From NCBI GenBank assembly GCA_000320605.2, contig KB445828.1:1-42066 (forward strand): DNA of 42,066 nt, read 5' to 3'. Position numbers and translations under genes: made by a program. The notes under the pieces were generated by a model. It was given only the letters and a program-made list of their open reading frames with translations, was not told where the DNA came from and made no database searches. Source of the DNA: Gelatoporia subvermispora B (taxonomy: Eukaryota; Basidiomycota; Agaricomycetes; Polyporales; Gelatoporiaceae). Shown in pieces: positions 20,940 through 31,270 of this stretch; position 1 is the stretch's first letter, and every line of letters begins with the position of its first letter.

Positions 20940-21270
20940 ATCCTGGATTGTGGTGTGTCGAGTTCGGCTGCATCAGGAGAATCCACGGGCAACTATTCGT
21001 CCTATTCCGCCCTCATAGGCGCCCGTGAAAGTACGAAAAGACCAAACAGATCCTAAAAGTCATGCCCTTGTCTATTCAGCTCTTTCCCTACTTCAAACTA
21101 CCTGAGATGTCTTTGGGTTTGCGTCGTAGTCTGCCAACTACTAATTCTCGAACTCAACCTATGGCTATTGGACATGCTTGAAGGACTATTTTGCGAGCTT
21201 CTCCTACTAAGCGTGTCTTATACAATATTTGGAGGTCCATCTCAAGGTCCATATAGTGCTGATAACGAGC
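20940..21270. other. Intergenic
   Basis: 3' flank of the BFR2-like gene. AT content rises and no ORF, repeat or RNA gene was recognised. Confidence 0.5.
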
Positions 21271-21702
21271 TCAAAAGCATGATAAAAGTCCTAAAAGTGT
21301 GCGAACGACAGCAAAGTTGTTGCAGTAGACGAAGATAGTTAAAATGGAAGTCGTACCTTCCATTCCTGGTACAGACTGGTTCTTGCTCTGCTTCGTCTTA
21401 GCTGGGGTGTATACTCGTTTCTTCTTTTCTTCGAGCTCCTTCGCTTTCTTGTCCTCCATCTTGGCGAGTCTCTTGAGCGTGGCGGCCTTCTCATCCATTT
21501 TCTGCTTCGCTGCTGCTACCTTCGCGGCGGCATCTGCCTGAACCTGCGCAGAAGGAACCGCAACTGTACCTACGTTGTACGCGGTATACAAGTGCGCAGA
21601 CTTTATAAAATAAAAATAAACCTGCGCAGAAGAGCGCCAAGTCCTCGGTTTGTCGGGTAGCCCGAGATGCTTCTCGGAATTGCTGGCGCGGGTCGCGGGC
21701 AT
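21271..21702 (-). pseudogene. First exon of a Lys/Glu-rich coiled-coil protein
   Basis: The frame opens with 'MPATRASNSEKHLGLPDKP' and continues through an Ala/Lys/Glu heptad-like stretch ('AAAKVAAAKQKMDEKAATL', 'KMEDKKAKELEEKKKR') that should form a coiled coil. It ends at a possible donor (gtacga) near 21351, after which no following exon was seen. A 78-bp in-frame insert lies between the leader and the coiled coil (see the repeat entry). Proteins with this 'GLPDKPR..RS...VQA' opening and a Lys/Glu coiled coil occur in many copies in Agaricomycetes (from memory); their function is unknown. It is head-to-head with Plavaka fragment 2. Probably a truncated copy. Confidence 0.45.
21541..21632. 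repeat. 14-bp exact direct repeats flanking a 78-bp insert
   Basis: 'aacctgcgcagaag' occurs at 21541-21554 and again at 21619-21632. On the minus strand the segment between equivalent points starts GTTTAT and ends TTCTGCGCAG, so it can be read as a 78-bp GT-AG intron. It is also 26 codons without a stop, so the frame stays open if it is not removed. Confidence 0.8.
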
Positions 21703-21939
21703 CCTGGATGATTGTGGTGGGGGTTGGAAGAGACGACGAGGGCTTAGCTGTGATGGGATGTTGAAGTTGGGCGCGCCTGGATGGTTAGTGACGACACTTG
21801 TCCGTTCTCGGACGATTCATGACCAACATTCCAGCGTCCCGTCTATCCTGATTGTATCTTACTGTACTCATGAATGCATTGGCTTTTACCTCCCCTTATC
21901 TCGGAATACCCTGAGCACGCGCGGAAGAAAGCTCGTCTC

Positions 21940-22326
21940 AACAGAATTTCTCAAGTTTCGGCGGCAATTGGTTCGCACATCACTTGCGGCGATGCTTGAG
22001 ACACTCAAACCGGGCATGGAAGTACCAGAGATAGTCCGCTGCCCTGGCGGTCACTTTCGCAAGGTTATATTTGGTATCGGGCCCTATATCGCTGATTACC
22101 CAGAACAAGCGCTCCTGGCTTGTGTCGTGCAGGAATGGTGTGCAAAGTGAGGTCGATAACCTTGAGTCGGAAGTCTTACTCACTCGGAGATGATAGGTGC
22201 ACAGCAGAGCCTCCTGACATGGATTCGGGAGGGGAACCGCGATGGCAAGAACACACTGAAGCCGTCGTAGAACAGCTCGAGACCGGACAGGCATGGGATA
22301 GCTACGGAATTGTGAATGACATATTG
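21940..22326 (+). mobile_element. Plavaka-type transposase fragment, copy 2
   Basis: Two exons of the same transposase as at 5.5-9.3 kb are present, on the opposite strand. 21940-22146 carries 'EFLKFRRQLVRTSLAAML' and 'HFRKVIFGIGPYIADYPEQ', and 22197-22326 carries 'CTAEPPDM' to 'AWDSYGIVNDIL'. The 50-bp intron between them has the same position and phase as in copy 1 (split Lys codon before Cys-Thr-Ala). Copy 2 then reaches the same next donor (gtgaga at 22327) and no later exon follows. The part before 'EFLKF' is also missing. The two copies differ at about half the residues, so they come from different element families or old insertions. Confidence 0.8.
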
Positions 22327-23110
22327 GTGAGAACTCCCTCTATCTGATTACTTTTTGTATTGTTTTTGCTTCTTCGTGTGGAACATGTCTGCCAAAGTTT
22401 TTGGCATCTATGGTCAGCAGTTGCGGGCTCATGACAGATGCCACTTACACGCATACCCCACTCCCTCCATCGAAATCATGGTGGTCCTCCCTCCTGAGCT
22501 CCAGCAACCAAACCCTCTTCCCCTTCCACCAACTGGTACGCTGTCGCCGCCACTCCCACACATGCGCTACGCCCAGATCGATGCAAGCACCTTGGACGCC
22601 TAGACTCCGCCGACGAGCAGAGATCCGACCCGCTAGTTGAGCGCCTGCACATGATAGCACGACAGAGGAAACGATGTCGGAGGAGAGGCAGACGAGTGGG
22701 ATGTGGAAACAACAGGCGAACTGCAAGCATGAATCCTGGGAGGGCTTTGTGAAGACAGCAAAGGTATCAATTGCTATCCTCCCAAAGGCTCCGCAATAGG
22801 ATCCACATCGTGCGCATCGACAGTGGCTACTCACCATTGAGTGCCCTCTTAGCGTCGTCCGGCACTCTATCTTTCAACTCCATCCAACAGACGTCTATCT
22901 CAACGAGGAACAGGCCATCGCAGCGCCCTTAGCCCAATCCCAGGTGACCACCGAGCGCACAGACAAAGTTGACCAGCGGATCATTGCCGCAGCAACTCAA
23001 TCTCGAGGCGCGAGGGTGACAGAACCTGAAGCCGATGTGCTATGGGTCGTGCACGTCGTGTTTGGTTCTGAGTCGGCCATGAGAACGTCGAAGTTCCCGT
23101 GAGCGGCGCA
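22327..23110. other. Intergenic with short coding-like pieces
   Basis: After the truncated transposase intron there are short frames such as 'LPPELQQPNPLPLPPTG' near 22487 and 'DVYLNEEQAIAAPLAQ' near 22892. They are not joined by clear splice sites and were not recognised. Confidence 0.35.
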
Positions 23111-23113
23111 CAG

Positions 23114-23237
23114 GCGCTCGACGCTCTCGCCGCTCTCGCCGCTCTCGCCGCTCTCGACGCTCTCGCCGCTCTCGACGCTCTCGCCGCTCTCGACGCTCTC
23201 GCCGCTCTCGCCACTCTCGACGCTCTCGACGCCCCCG
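23114..23237. repeat. 9-bp minisatellite (gctctcg[ac]c)n
   Basis: About 13 copies of the 9-bp unit 'gctctcgcc' or 'gctctcgac' run without gaps, with decaying copies at the 3' edge ('gcccccgac', 'attctcgac'). On the plus strand in one frame it reads (Leu-Ala/Asp-Ala)n. That frame has no ATG and is not needed by the gene downstream. Confidence 0.9.
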
Positions 23238-23432
23238 ACATTCTCGACGTGCGCCGTTCCTCTCACACATCCAGAACGCTCGACCACCTCACTGTATACG
23301 ACGTACCCGACTCATCTGCTGTGTACTCAAGTCCACCGACGCGCACCACTACATCTTGTACTCCCACGACCTACTCGACCTCGTTACTCTCCAGCCACTA
23401 TCCTCCTCGATTTCCCAGCCTCAATCCTCAGC

Positions 23433-23833
23433 ATGCCACATCAAAGTGAGTTTCAGGACTCGTGATATACGATCAGGACGTACTTAGAATCCCCGCCAGC
23501 CGGACAAGCGTGGCTCGCCGACGTTCTGCGATCCGCGAGGACGACGGACGAGTTGAGTTGGCGAGAGATAGAGCATCAGGTGCAGGGCGGAAAGCTCTAC
23601 ACGGCATACGCTTGGAGTGAGTGTTGTATACTTTCTTCTCGTTCGCTTTGTGATAATCGGCGACAGTTGGAGATCGTCTGTACGGGCGCGGAGCAGGCTT
23701 TGACCTGGAGGGGGCCAAGAACCAAGCGGCGGAGCAAGCTGCTCAGAATATCCTCGACGGGGTTATGGCCCGCATCGCGGACGAGGTTCAAGGTTCGCCC
23801 ACCAGTGCCAACAGGTCCTCGGGCAGGCGTTAG
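23433..23833 (+). CDS. Small protein with a dsRNA-binding-like fold
   Basis: Three exons (23433-23445, 23488-23616, 23667-23833) join in matching phases to give 102 aa. The introns are 42 and 50 bp; the first acceptor used is 'cttag' because the earlier 'atcag' breaks the frame. The protein reads 'AWLADVLRSART' (helix), 'GGKLYTAYAW' (strand), 'GDRLYGRGAGFD' (strand with the Gly-rich turn) and 'LEGAKNQAAEQAAQNILDGV' (helix with the AKxxAAxxA pattern). This alpha-beta-beta-alpha order with GxGx...AKxxAA matches the double-stranded RNA-binding motif, although the usual KKx(A/E)K lysine cluster is weak (only one Lys). Such motifs act in RNA interference and RNA processing. The leader is CT-rich and follows the 9-bp minisatellite. 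An alternative is an unrelated small alpha/beta protein. Confidence 0.55.
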
Positions 23834-24339
23834 GGATTCTGTAGCCAGCGCAGTGTTGCTTGTATCTGCTTGCTGTAACTTGCTGTGGCGTCACAATGAC
23901 ACGGATTGATACTTCGTTGCGCGAGATTTCTGCCTTGGACTGTCTCTTGTACATTTGTATGAGGCCGTGCCTTCATTATTGGCATGGAACGCCGACATTT
24001 CGATTCGCAGGCTTACTTAGTGCGTCCTTCAGCTCCGGACTGATGATCAATACACTAACCACAATTACAGGCCATATCCGACCATCTGAAGCGCATCGAC
24101 ACCTCCCGCCGTCTTCCTCAAGGACTTCGGCGGGAGTGAGCCGCTGCCACCGCCTTCTGGACGCAAATGCTCCGTTCGCCCCCGCACGTCCAGGGAACTG
24201 GGCAAGGGCTTGTCTCTGGCAGTCTCAACTTGCGCTCGACTTCTACACACCTCGACTCTGGTTCTCGTGGCAGTCATTCGCTAGGTCCTGACTATTAGCG
24301 GTCTCTCCAACACTTCGAGTCTCTGATGAACAGCAACGC
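23834..24339. other. Intergenic
   Basis: No gene recognised. Short frames occur on both strands without family features. Confidence 0.4.
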
Positions 24340-24776
24340 AAGTACGACGACCAGGACCTTGCAAATTATCGCCGAGGATGTCAGTCAGCGGTACCGCCGA
24401 ATGCCAGTGCGGCTCCATATCCCACGACAGACAGTTGCTGATGCCTTCGATTCACGACGCAAACCTATGACAAGTCCTGTATCCGGGTGAGTTGTCTTTT
24501 CACTGTCGGTGCTTGAGTTCTCTCTGAGAATGACTTATGCAGCCTGGGAAGGAGCAAGATGTCGTCTTCGGTCTGATGCGTGTAGCCATCGACCGTGGGT
24601 TCTCCAACAAACCAACCCAGATCCTGTCCGCGTTCGAGCGCGACTCCGTCCCCGGCATGATCTATGTCGAAGCTCGCTCTGTTCGTGGAAGCGTGCGATC
24701 GGCTGGTCGGCACATCACTTGTAGTCGAGGCGGTGCAGAGAACGAGGGCCCGAGACGATATACGGGAGATAGGTAG
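24340..24776 (+). pseudogene. Spt5-like NGN-domain fragment
   Basis: The second exon, starting at about 24543 after 'ttatgcag', reads 'PGKEQDVVFGLMRVAIDRGF' and then 'ILSAFERDSVPGMIYVEARS'. That is the pattern of the NGN domain of Spt5 (PGxExxVVxxLM ... I.SAFxRDxxPGxIYVEA). In full Spt5 this domain binds Spt4 and the polymerase clamp. A preceding exon-like piece (about 24340-24486) has 'EDVSQRYRRMPV' and ends at a gtgagt donor, but its phase does not join the NGN piece cleanly. No KOW domain follows within 1 kb; the KOW remnant in this window is 19 kb away on the other strand. Called a fragment. Confidence 0.5.
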
Positions 24777-25399
24777 TATCATAGAGGGTAGTATTGTAGC
24801 ACACTGGAGTGGGGACTTGGTCTGGTGAGGGGCCAGCCCAAGGACGGGCCTGCGAGGGAAGGGAGGGCACTTGGCCGCGGGGGACTTCCCTCAGCTCGCA
24901 GCTCACAGCTCGAGCACTCTGCACCCCGGGGGACTTAGTCCTGCACTCAGACAGTGCTAGACAGTGCTCACCGCGGGGGGACTTGCCCCTCGCCTGGGAC
25001 TTGCTCGCACTCGCCCTGCGCTCGCAGTGCGATGCGCGTAGAGTCCATGGCATTTCGTGTACTACTCTACATTGACCGCGCATGCTACAACTTGGCTTTC
25101 CTAGCCTCCAGTCCCTCGCGCGACCCGCCAGTGTGCTCCTCTCGACTCCCGACTCTCGTCTGTCCCAGCCCGAACACAGACAACCCTGGTCCGCCAAACG
25201 CCGCCATCTGCGCGAGAACTGAGGTCTGCAGTGCGCCCGCGAACGGCCTCGAGTATGGCTTGACCGCGGCAGCACCTGGAACGACAGCTTACGAATGCCA
25301 GCTGCATTTGCAAGCTTGATGTCACCGACGCACGGCATCGGGAGGGCGTGCGCCCGAGTCGAACCCACCGTCGCTACCGTTGGACTTGCAGGCGCGGCG
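24777..25399. other. GC-rich spacer with 'ggggactt' motifs
   Basis: Between about 24810 and 25000 the motif 'gggacttg' or 'gggggactt' recurs irregularly (for example near 24812, 24882, 24929 and 24976). No coding region was recognised. Confidence 0.45.
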
Positions 25400-26810
25400 T
25401 GCGCGAGAGCGCGTTAGAACCCGCCGACGTCGTCAGCCCGCGAAGGCAGCTTGGTTGACTCGCGAGGAGGCACAGAGCACCGGTGAGCTTGCGTACTTGA
25501 TGTTGACCCGCAATATTCTGGCTTCGGGACCGCCGCTCGAAAAGCACACCGCCGAGGGCCCGAGACGGACAGCGAGGGACCGCGGGGGTGAGCGAGACCG
25601 CGAGAGCAGTAGCCTAAGTGCGAACGCAGCAAACTCGTCTAGGCCCGCTGAGTTCGTCGGCTCGCGAACGTCGCACTGCGCGCGATAGAGACGGCAGACG
25701 GTGATGACGGGCAAGTCACGCCTGGAGCCTGTTCGCCGGCGCAACATCTTGCTGCGCGCCTCGCGGACCAACGAAATCTTCAGCCTACCGGGCTTGTCGC
25801 ATCGCGGAGACGATCGCCAGAAAATGTCGAGGTGCATGTACCGTTGCCAAGAGGAAGATGTCGGCCTCGAGCCCTGACACAGAACGACAATCTCAGCGAG
25901 CGCGCCTCTGCGACACCTGAGGGGACCGCCAGACGAGCGGGACCGCGAGCGCAGGACATACGTTCGAGCCAGCTAAGGCCTGACCCAGGGCCCGCGAACG
26001 AGCGCGAGTGTGCTGCGCGATGCTTGCGATAGGTGACGAGAAACCGCCGAGCGAGGGGGACCGCCAGGGCTAGCGATTTGCCGACAGAGACCGCGGACAA
26101 GCAAATAAGCGGGCGTTGAGCTCTGCGAGCTCGACATTCGAGTGGTAAGCGAATCTTTAGGAGTTGTTGATCAGTAGTTGTCGCTAGTTCATGGAAGGAG
26201 GCATTTGGCGAGCGGCGAGGACCCCGAGAAGCCGCCGAACCGCCGAACTGCGGGTGGGGCCGACGTCTCGAGCCCGCCAAATTTGTTGGCTTGCGAGCAT
26301 CGCTATCAAGGGACATCCAGGTCTGGCACTGATTGACATCCATTGAAGTGCCCGGGCCTCAAGTGCTGGCGCAGAAATTCAAGATTGCGATCGCAGCGAG
26401 GCCGCTGCGACGCCCGAGGGGACCGCGAGCGCAGGACATACGCTCGAGCCGGCTAAAGCCTGACCCAGGGCCCGCGAACGTGCGCAAGTGTCCCGAGTGA
26501 TGCTTGCGCTAGGTGACGAGAGACCGCCGAGCAGGGGGGGACCGCCAGAACTAGCGATATGTTGGCAGAGAGTCCCGCGGGTGGGCAAAAAAGCGAACGT
26601 CGAGCTCTGCGGGCTCGACGATCAAGCGGCAAGCGAACGCTTGACAGTTGTCTACTGGTAGATGTCGCCGGTTCGTGCAAGGAGGCATTTGGCGAGCGGC
26701 GAGGACACCGAGAAGCCGCCGAACCGCCGAACTGCGGGTGGGGCCGACGTCTCGAGCCCGCCGAAGTTGCTGACCCGCGAACGCTGCTACTGAGAGATTT
26801 TCGAGTCTCG
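25400..26810. repeat. Degenerate tandem segmental repeat, about 480 bp unit
   Basis: Two long copies are clear: about 25900-26330 and about 26385-26810. Anchor 'gaccgcgagcgcaggacata' is at 25941 and 26421 (offset 480), and 'gaactgcgggtggggccgac' near 26245 and 26729 (offset 484). Older, weaker copies of the 'cccgc..a.ttcgt.gactcgcgaac' block are at about 25433 and 25645. The Arg-rich open frames over this region mirror the repeat and are not called as genes. Confidence 0.75.
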
Positions 26811-27069
26811 TGGACGTGTGTACGTCCGAAAATGCGAACGCCGAGGGATAAGGTGTTGCGTGTGAAAGACAGAGACGAATAGAGCCGGCGGGAGCGTCGG
26901 GATGAGTGTTGCATTGCGACCGACGCCACGCAGCTGATGTGGCGAGCAGCGTCTACACTGCGGTCACCATCGCAGGTGCGCGATAGGATGTGCAGCGTGA
27001 CGCACTTGGTACCTCGTGCATCTGCTCCGAACCGATTGAAATCAGTCAACGGACACGAAATCAAAAAAC

Positions 27070-28175
27070 ACGAAACTCACCGGCACCCGGGCACATCAGT
27101 CCGACCGTGAAGAGAGACCCCTGACGATGTGCATACCCGTTCACCACAAGCACGAGATCGTTGCAACAACAGCAACAACACTGCCCGAACCTCAGACCCG
27201 CCACGCCGATGCCCGGGGGCATGGGCACAGATGAGATGCAGGGACGCGCTTCCAGGTCTCCGGGTGACGCAGAGAGACTAGTAGGGATCGGCTAAACCAC
27301 GAGGATCGAGGTCGGCCTCTGCCTCCACATCACGTAGCCTGTTGCGCTTCAGCTATTCCGTATCCTTGGACCAGAGGTCATCCTCAAGCTTGTGAAAGGC
27401 GGCTTGCGACAAGAAAACCTTTCCCCGGAACATAAGAGGCAACCTTCAGCAATGACACTTTGATGACGTACGATATGCATGCCCAGGACGATGTCCCGAT
27501 CCTGCAAGCCCAACGCAGTCCTCGTTTGCTCAACTTGCTCCCTAGACTCGCCCTCAACGATGCCGAGAGCGCTCGATGGTCCTTGTACCTCTGTACAAAC
27601 TCCTCGGGCAACATAGTCACCTCGAACATGTCCTCGCAATCTCCGGCAAGCCCTGGCTCCGAACCTGACCTTTGACCGATCGGCTCTCCATCTGATTCGG
27701 TCGCTGCGAGTCACTGGGGTTGATACAGAAGACGTACCACGAACTGGGTCTCCTCGAGTGTTTCGAAGAGGGTATCCCGCGCAGAGCGAAACTCGCCTGA
27801 AACGCACGGCGGGCCTCCGGAGCCGAGGGTGCCGAAAGGCTCCTCATCCTCATTCTCCTTGTTGTCGTCGCCCTCCATGAGTGTAGGCATACGCTTGATA
27901 GTGTTCTTCCGCCGAGTCGACGGAGCACGCATCGGCTCGACAGGCAGCTGCGCTGACACAGTCGTGTCCTCATTCCGCGGGTTTCCCAGCGTGGCAATTG
28001 CCTTCGCCGAGTACAAACCCTTGACGAAGGAGTTGATTGGGCTAGAACCATCGGGCGCCAGAGGGTCGCTGGCCTGCGCACTAGTGCCGCGCAGAAGGGA
28101 CACGAAGTCGGGGGTGAGCGCATCAAGGTCGCCTCGAGGAAGCTCTCGGCAGAGTCCGTAAAAGGGCCACTGAGA
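27070..28175 (-). pseudogene. Myosin-motor chitin synthase fragment
   Basis: Reading down the minus strand: 'SGPFTDSAESFLE' then, after a one-base shift near 28130, 'DLDALTPDFVSLLRG', 'NPRNEDTTVSAQLPVEPMRA', 'RRKNTIKRMPTL', 'FRSARDTLFETLEETQ', another shift near 27733, 'WYVFCINPSDSQ' and 'RSVKGQVRSQGLPEIAR'. A 53-bp intron (27471-27419) leads to 'VFLSQAAFHKLED' and 'LKRNRLRDVEAEADLDP'. This is the end of the myosin-like motor and the following region of class V/VII chitin synthases, membrane enzymes that build the cell wall. TAG codons interrupt 'DTE*LKRN' and 'ADPY*S'. The catalytic chitin synthase domain (QxxRW) is absent. The frame stays open upstream to 28396 but that part was not matched to the family. 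A dead partial duplicate. Confidence 0.75.
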
Positions 28176-28396
28176 GCTGGTCTCTCAGGGGACAGAGGTC
28201 GCGGATCAGGGATTGAGTAGGCTTTGAACGCGGTGAAGGTATCTTCCGTATCGTAGATATGGTCAGCATGACATTCAACGCGGAGGAATTGGAATAGCGG
28301 AGAGCCACATACTTTCAACTGGTGACTCTTGACTTGTCCGCGGCCGTATGTGAGACCATTCGTGCAAGCGGGAAACTTCACCTCGCAGCTGTCCAC

Positions 28397-29505
28397 TATT
28401 TTCGAACCTTAGCCTAGAGCACTTCGCGTGCACGATGCGCGTGTTCTTGCTCGACCGCGGGGTGGGCGTTGCAGGGATCGCAGACGGTGTCGGCGAGGTG
28501 CAGGGAGCAGTGATAACTTGTATACCGCTCGTCTCAAGCGAGTGCTGCGGCTACTGCTGTTGCTGCGCCCGTCATCGTTACGGGGCCTGCTGCGCCGAGA
28601 ATGCAGCGTCGCGCAGGCACATATGTAGCCCCCCGGAGGCACAAGAGCCGACCTTCCAGCGGTTGAGTGCTCAGGTCCAACACGAGATAGAGCTGTACTG
28701 CGCGAACCCCAGTCACGTAAGAACCACAGAAAGGAAGAGGAAACTGCTCACCTCAACTTGTGCGCCTAATTGTCGAGCATCCTGACCAGTCTTTGCGGAA
28801 GACGCGCGGATGGACGACAACAAGAGCATACGTCTGTCCCATTACAAACACGTGGGGAAAACATTCCAGGTAAATATCCAGAATCCCTCACGCGACACAC
28901 GACAACCTTGTGCACGCGCGGACAAGCATCACGGTCTTGACCTGTGGCACCTTGTATTGCAGGGACACTTGCTCTTGCGTTAGGCATCTGAGTTGCTGAC
29001 TGACTTCTCGACGTGGCTCCCTCGATTAAGAGAGCACGACGTGCACCCCGCTCTTGGATAGTTTGCTGGCGATGATGTTTTGTCCGCTCGCCTCGCGTGT
29101 ATGGGTACATGTTGGAGTGAATCACTATCACGTTCGGGTTCTGATGAGTAGCATGAGGCGCAGGAGAAGGTTCTGGAAGCAGCGGGTCGTGCCCAGTCGA
29201 GGGCGCTCAGTAATCTTCTATAGTAATTGCGTACCGGTCACGGGACTTCCTTATCGAGAAAATTCACTAAAAATGGAAGGCGGAAGCTGGGGTCAAATTC
29301 AGAAGTCTTGCGATGTGACGCGCACACCGAGCAACTGCAGCTGCGACGCATCCTCGATTCCTGCTGCCTCGGACTGATTCATGCCGCAGTTCGTGCCGGA
29401 GGCACGGGAACCTGCTAGTAGATAGTGAATCAAGACGCAAGTACGGCTGCGCCACTTACAGTCGACACTTTCCGTCCGTAGACACCCCGCATAAGCGCCC
29501 ACACA
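28397..29505. other. Intergenic
   Basis: Short overlapping frames only, including a Cys-rich plus-strand frame near 28530 ('CCGYCCCCARH'). No recognised gene, and base composition shifts toward AT after 29200. Confidence 0.4.
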
Positions 29506-29835
29506 CGTCGCAAATATGTGTTTTCGAGTACTTAAAACACCGCAACGCGCAGCTATTTTGGTGGGTGCGCCCAAAAGGTTGGTTATTGCAACATTTTCAT
29601 CGCGTTGAAGCCAAACACATCGCGAATCAGTGTTTCCGAGTGCGCAGAACACCGCAACTTGCTATGTTGGCGAGCGCGCCCAAAATATTGTCCATTGCAA
29701 TCTTTTTGTCGCGTTGCAGCCGAACGCATCGTAAATGAGTTTTTTCGAGCACTCAAAACATCACACCCTGCCCCCGTTCTAACGAGTGCACCTAAACCAT
29801 TGTATATTGCAGTATTTTATCGCGCACCAGAGGAG
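29506..29835. repeat. 110-bp tandem repeat, three copies
   Basis: Copies start at 29506 ('cgtcgcaaat'), 29618 ('catcgcgaat') and 29727 ('catcgtaaat'), spaced 112 and 109 bp. Each unit contains a T-rich 'gtttt.cgag' block, 'cacc..aac' and 'tattgca..tttt.tcgcg'. It is clearly more AT-rich than its surroundings. Confidence 0.75.
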
Positions 29836-31235
29836 ACAATCCTTTGCAGCACATCGGGAACCGAGTGTCATTCGCATGATCCCATTCGAGTACACTCCCT
29901 AGCATGTTCCGATGCCCCAATACAACGCTCACCCAAATTCGTTCTCCATCCCGTGTAATTGACAAGCATGATAATCAAGTTCTCTCAAACTGGGAACAGA
30001 GATAGGCACCGGTGACTCTCGTCAGCTCGATTTTCGGTATTGCGTGACCAGGCGGTGCGGCACGCATGTCCCGCGCTCGTTCTCGGTTCGTCACTCGTCC
30101 CGTAGTTCTGTTCGCATCTCCTTCGTAATTAGCCTATGCTTCGCCGTTCTGCCCCGGAACGGGTGAATATGCTCAGGGGTGCACCGGCGCACTCCCAGGG
30201 TGTCGCAGGGCCGTAGTATGTAGCGGTGACGGCCGATCTTGCACGCAGGCCCATTGGTCTACCTGCTGGCGGATCTTGACCCGGCGCGGACTTCATGCCA
30301 TCGCGCCTCTGGCACAGCTGATGCCACTGTCCGGGCACCCTCGCGGGCCCCAGGTCAATGCGCCCGTCCTGCAGTCCTACTGCGCGCTATGCGTCCGTAT
30401 GAGCGTGGGCGCATCTCCGAAGTATAGCGCACCTTCAATTCCAGCAGGGCATCGCGCGCCTCGACGACGACGACGTTGATTTCCGCCTGACGTCGTCGCC
30501 GATGAGCACGAGTGGGGCAGTGTGATCATGCGGCTCGCGGTCTGCGGCCAGAAGCGAGCGGCGACACTATTGTTCTCCGCTATCTTGCCACTTGCGCCGC
30601 GGGATGTAGGTCGCCAAGAGTCGACATTCACCGGTATCATGCGTGTGCGTGACCTCGAGATTGGTCGGAACGCCCTATGAAAAGATTCGAAGCGTCGCAG
30701 CACAACGCATGAAAGGCGCGCTGCCTAATCTGGCGCACGCGCACACTCGCCGCCTCGTTTCCTCTCCCCGACATTCTCGCCCTCGTCATCTCCATGTCCC
30801 CTCGTTGGTACGCATCCGGCGGCCCTGTCCACGCGGTAGCGCTGCGTCGAAATCCGCCAAATCCAAGCGCATTGCCGAGCGCGCTCGAGTGCGTGCTGCG
30901 TGCGCGCGCGGTTGGTGCTTGATGACGCGTCCCGAATCGCGTTCGATCCGCACGAGGTTGTGCCCATGTCATTGGGAATTGAAAAGAGCAAACGGGCGAG
31001 CGATGTGTAGCGCGAGGGAGGGCAAACGCAGGCACTGAGTGAGGTTGTCGCGATCAGAATAGATGAGCTGGCGTGCGAGGCGCCCTACAGCGCGCTCGAG
31101 AGGAGAAAGCGCCGCAGCAGGCGGGATTTCACCTCAGGGGCGCGCACACGAGAAGTGAAGGCGGAAAAAGAAATATGTTGATTGTGGGATAAAACTGCAG
31201 TGGGTAACCGCACAGTTCACGATGAGTCCGAGACG
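29836..31235. other. Intergenic, GC-rich
   Basis: ORFs of 60-130 codons occur on both strands (for example 30643-31038 plus and 31035-30637 minus, lying over each other). They are Arg/Ala-rich and without recognisable features. Nothing called. Confidence 0.4.
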
Positions 31236-31243
31236 TATAAATA
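31236..31243 (+). promoter_or_regulatory. TATA-like element
   Basis: TATAAATA stands in an otherwise GC-rich stretch about 35 bp before the first coding-like frame of the unrecognised gene at 31271-32327. Position fits a core promoter; no other support. Confidence 0.3.
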
Positions 31244-31270
31244 TACGAATTTTGGACTAAGCTCACCGTC

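Noticed and set aside
23099..23449. Leu-Ala-Asp repeat protein encoded by the minisatellite
   Set aside because: The frame has no ATG, only a GTG, and consists of a 9-bp repeat. It can be joined in phase to the next exon, but the ATG at 23433 gives a simpler model with the correct frame.
25780..27064. Arg-rich minus-strand proteins over the 25.4-26.9 kb region
   Set aside because: They mirror a tandem segmental repeat; both copies give similar frames on both strands and none has family features.
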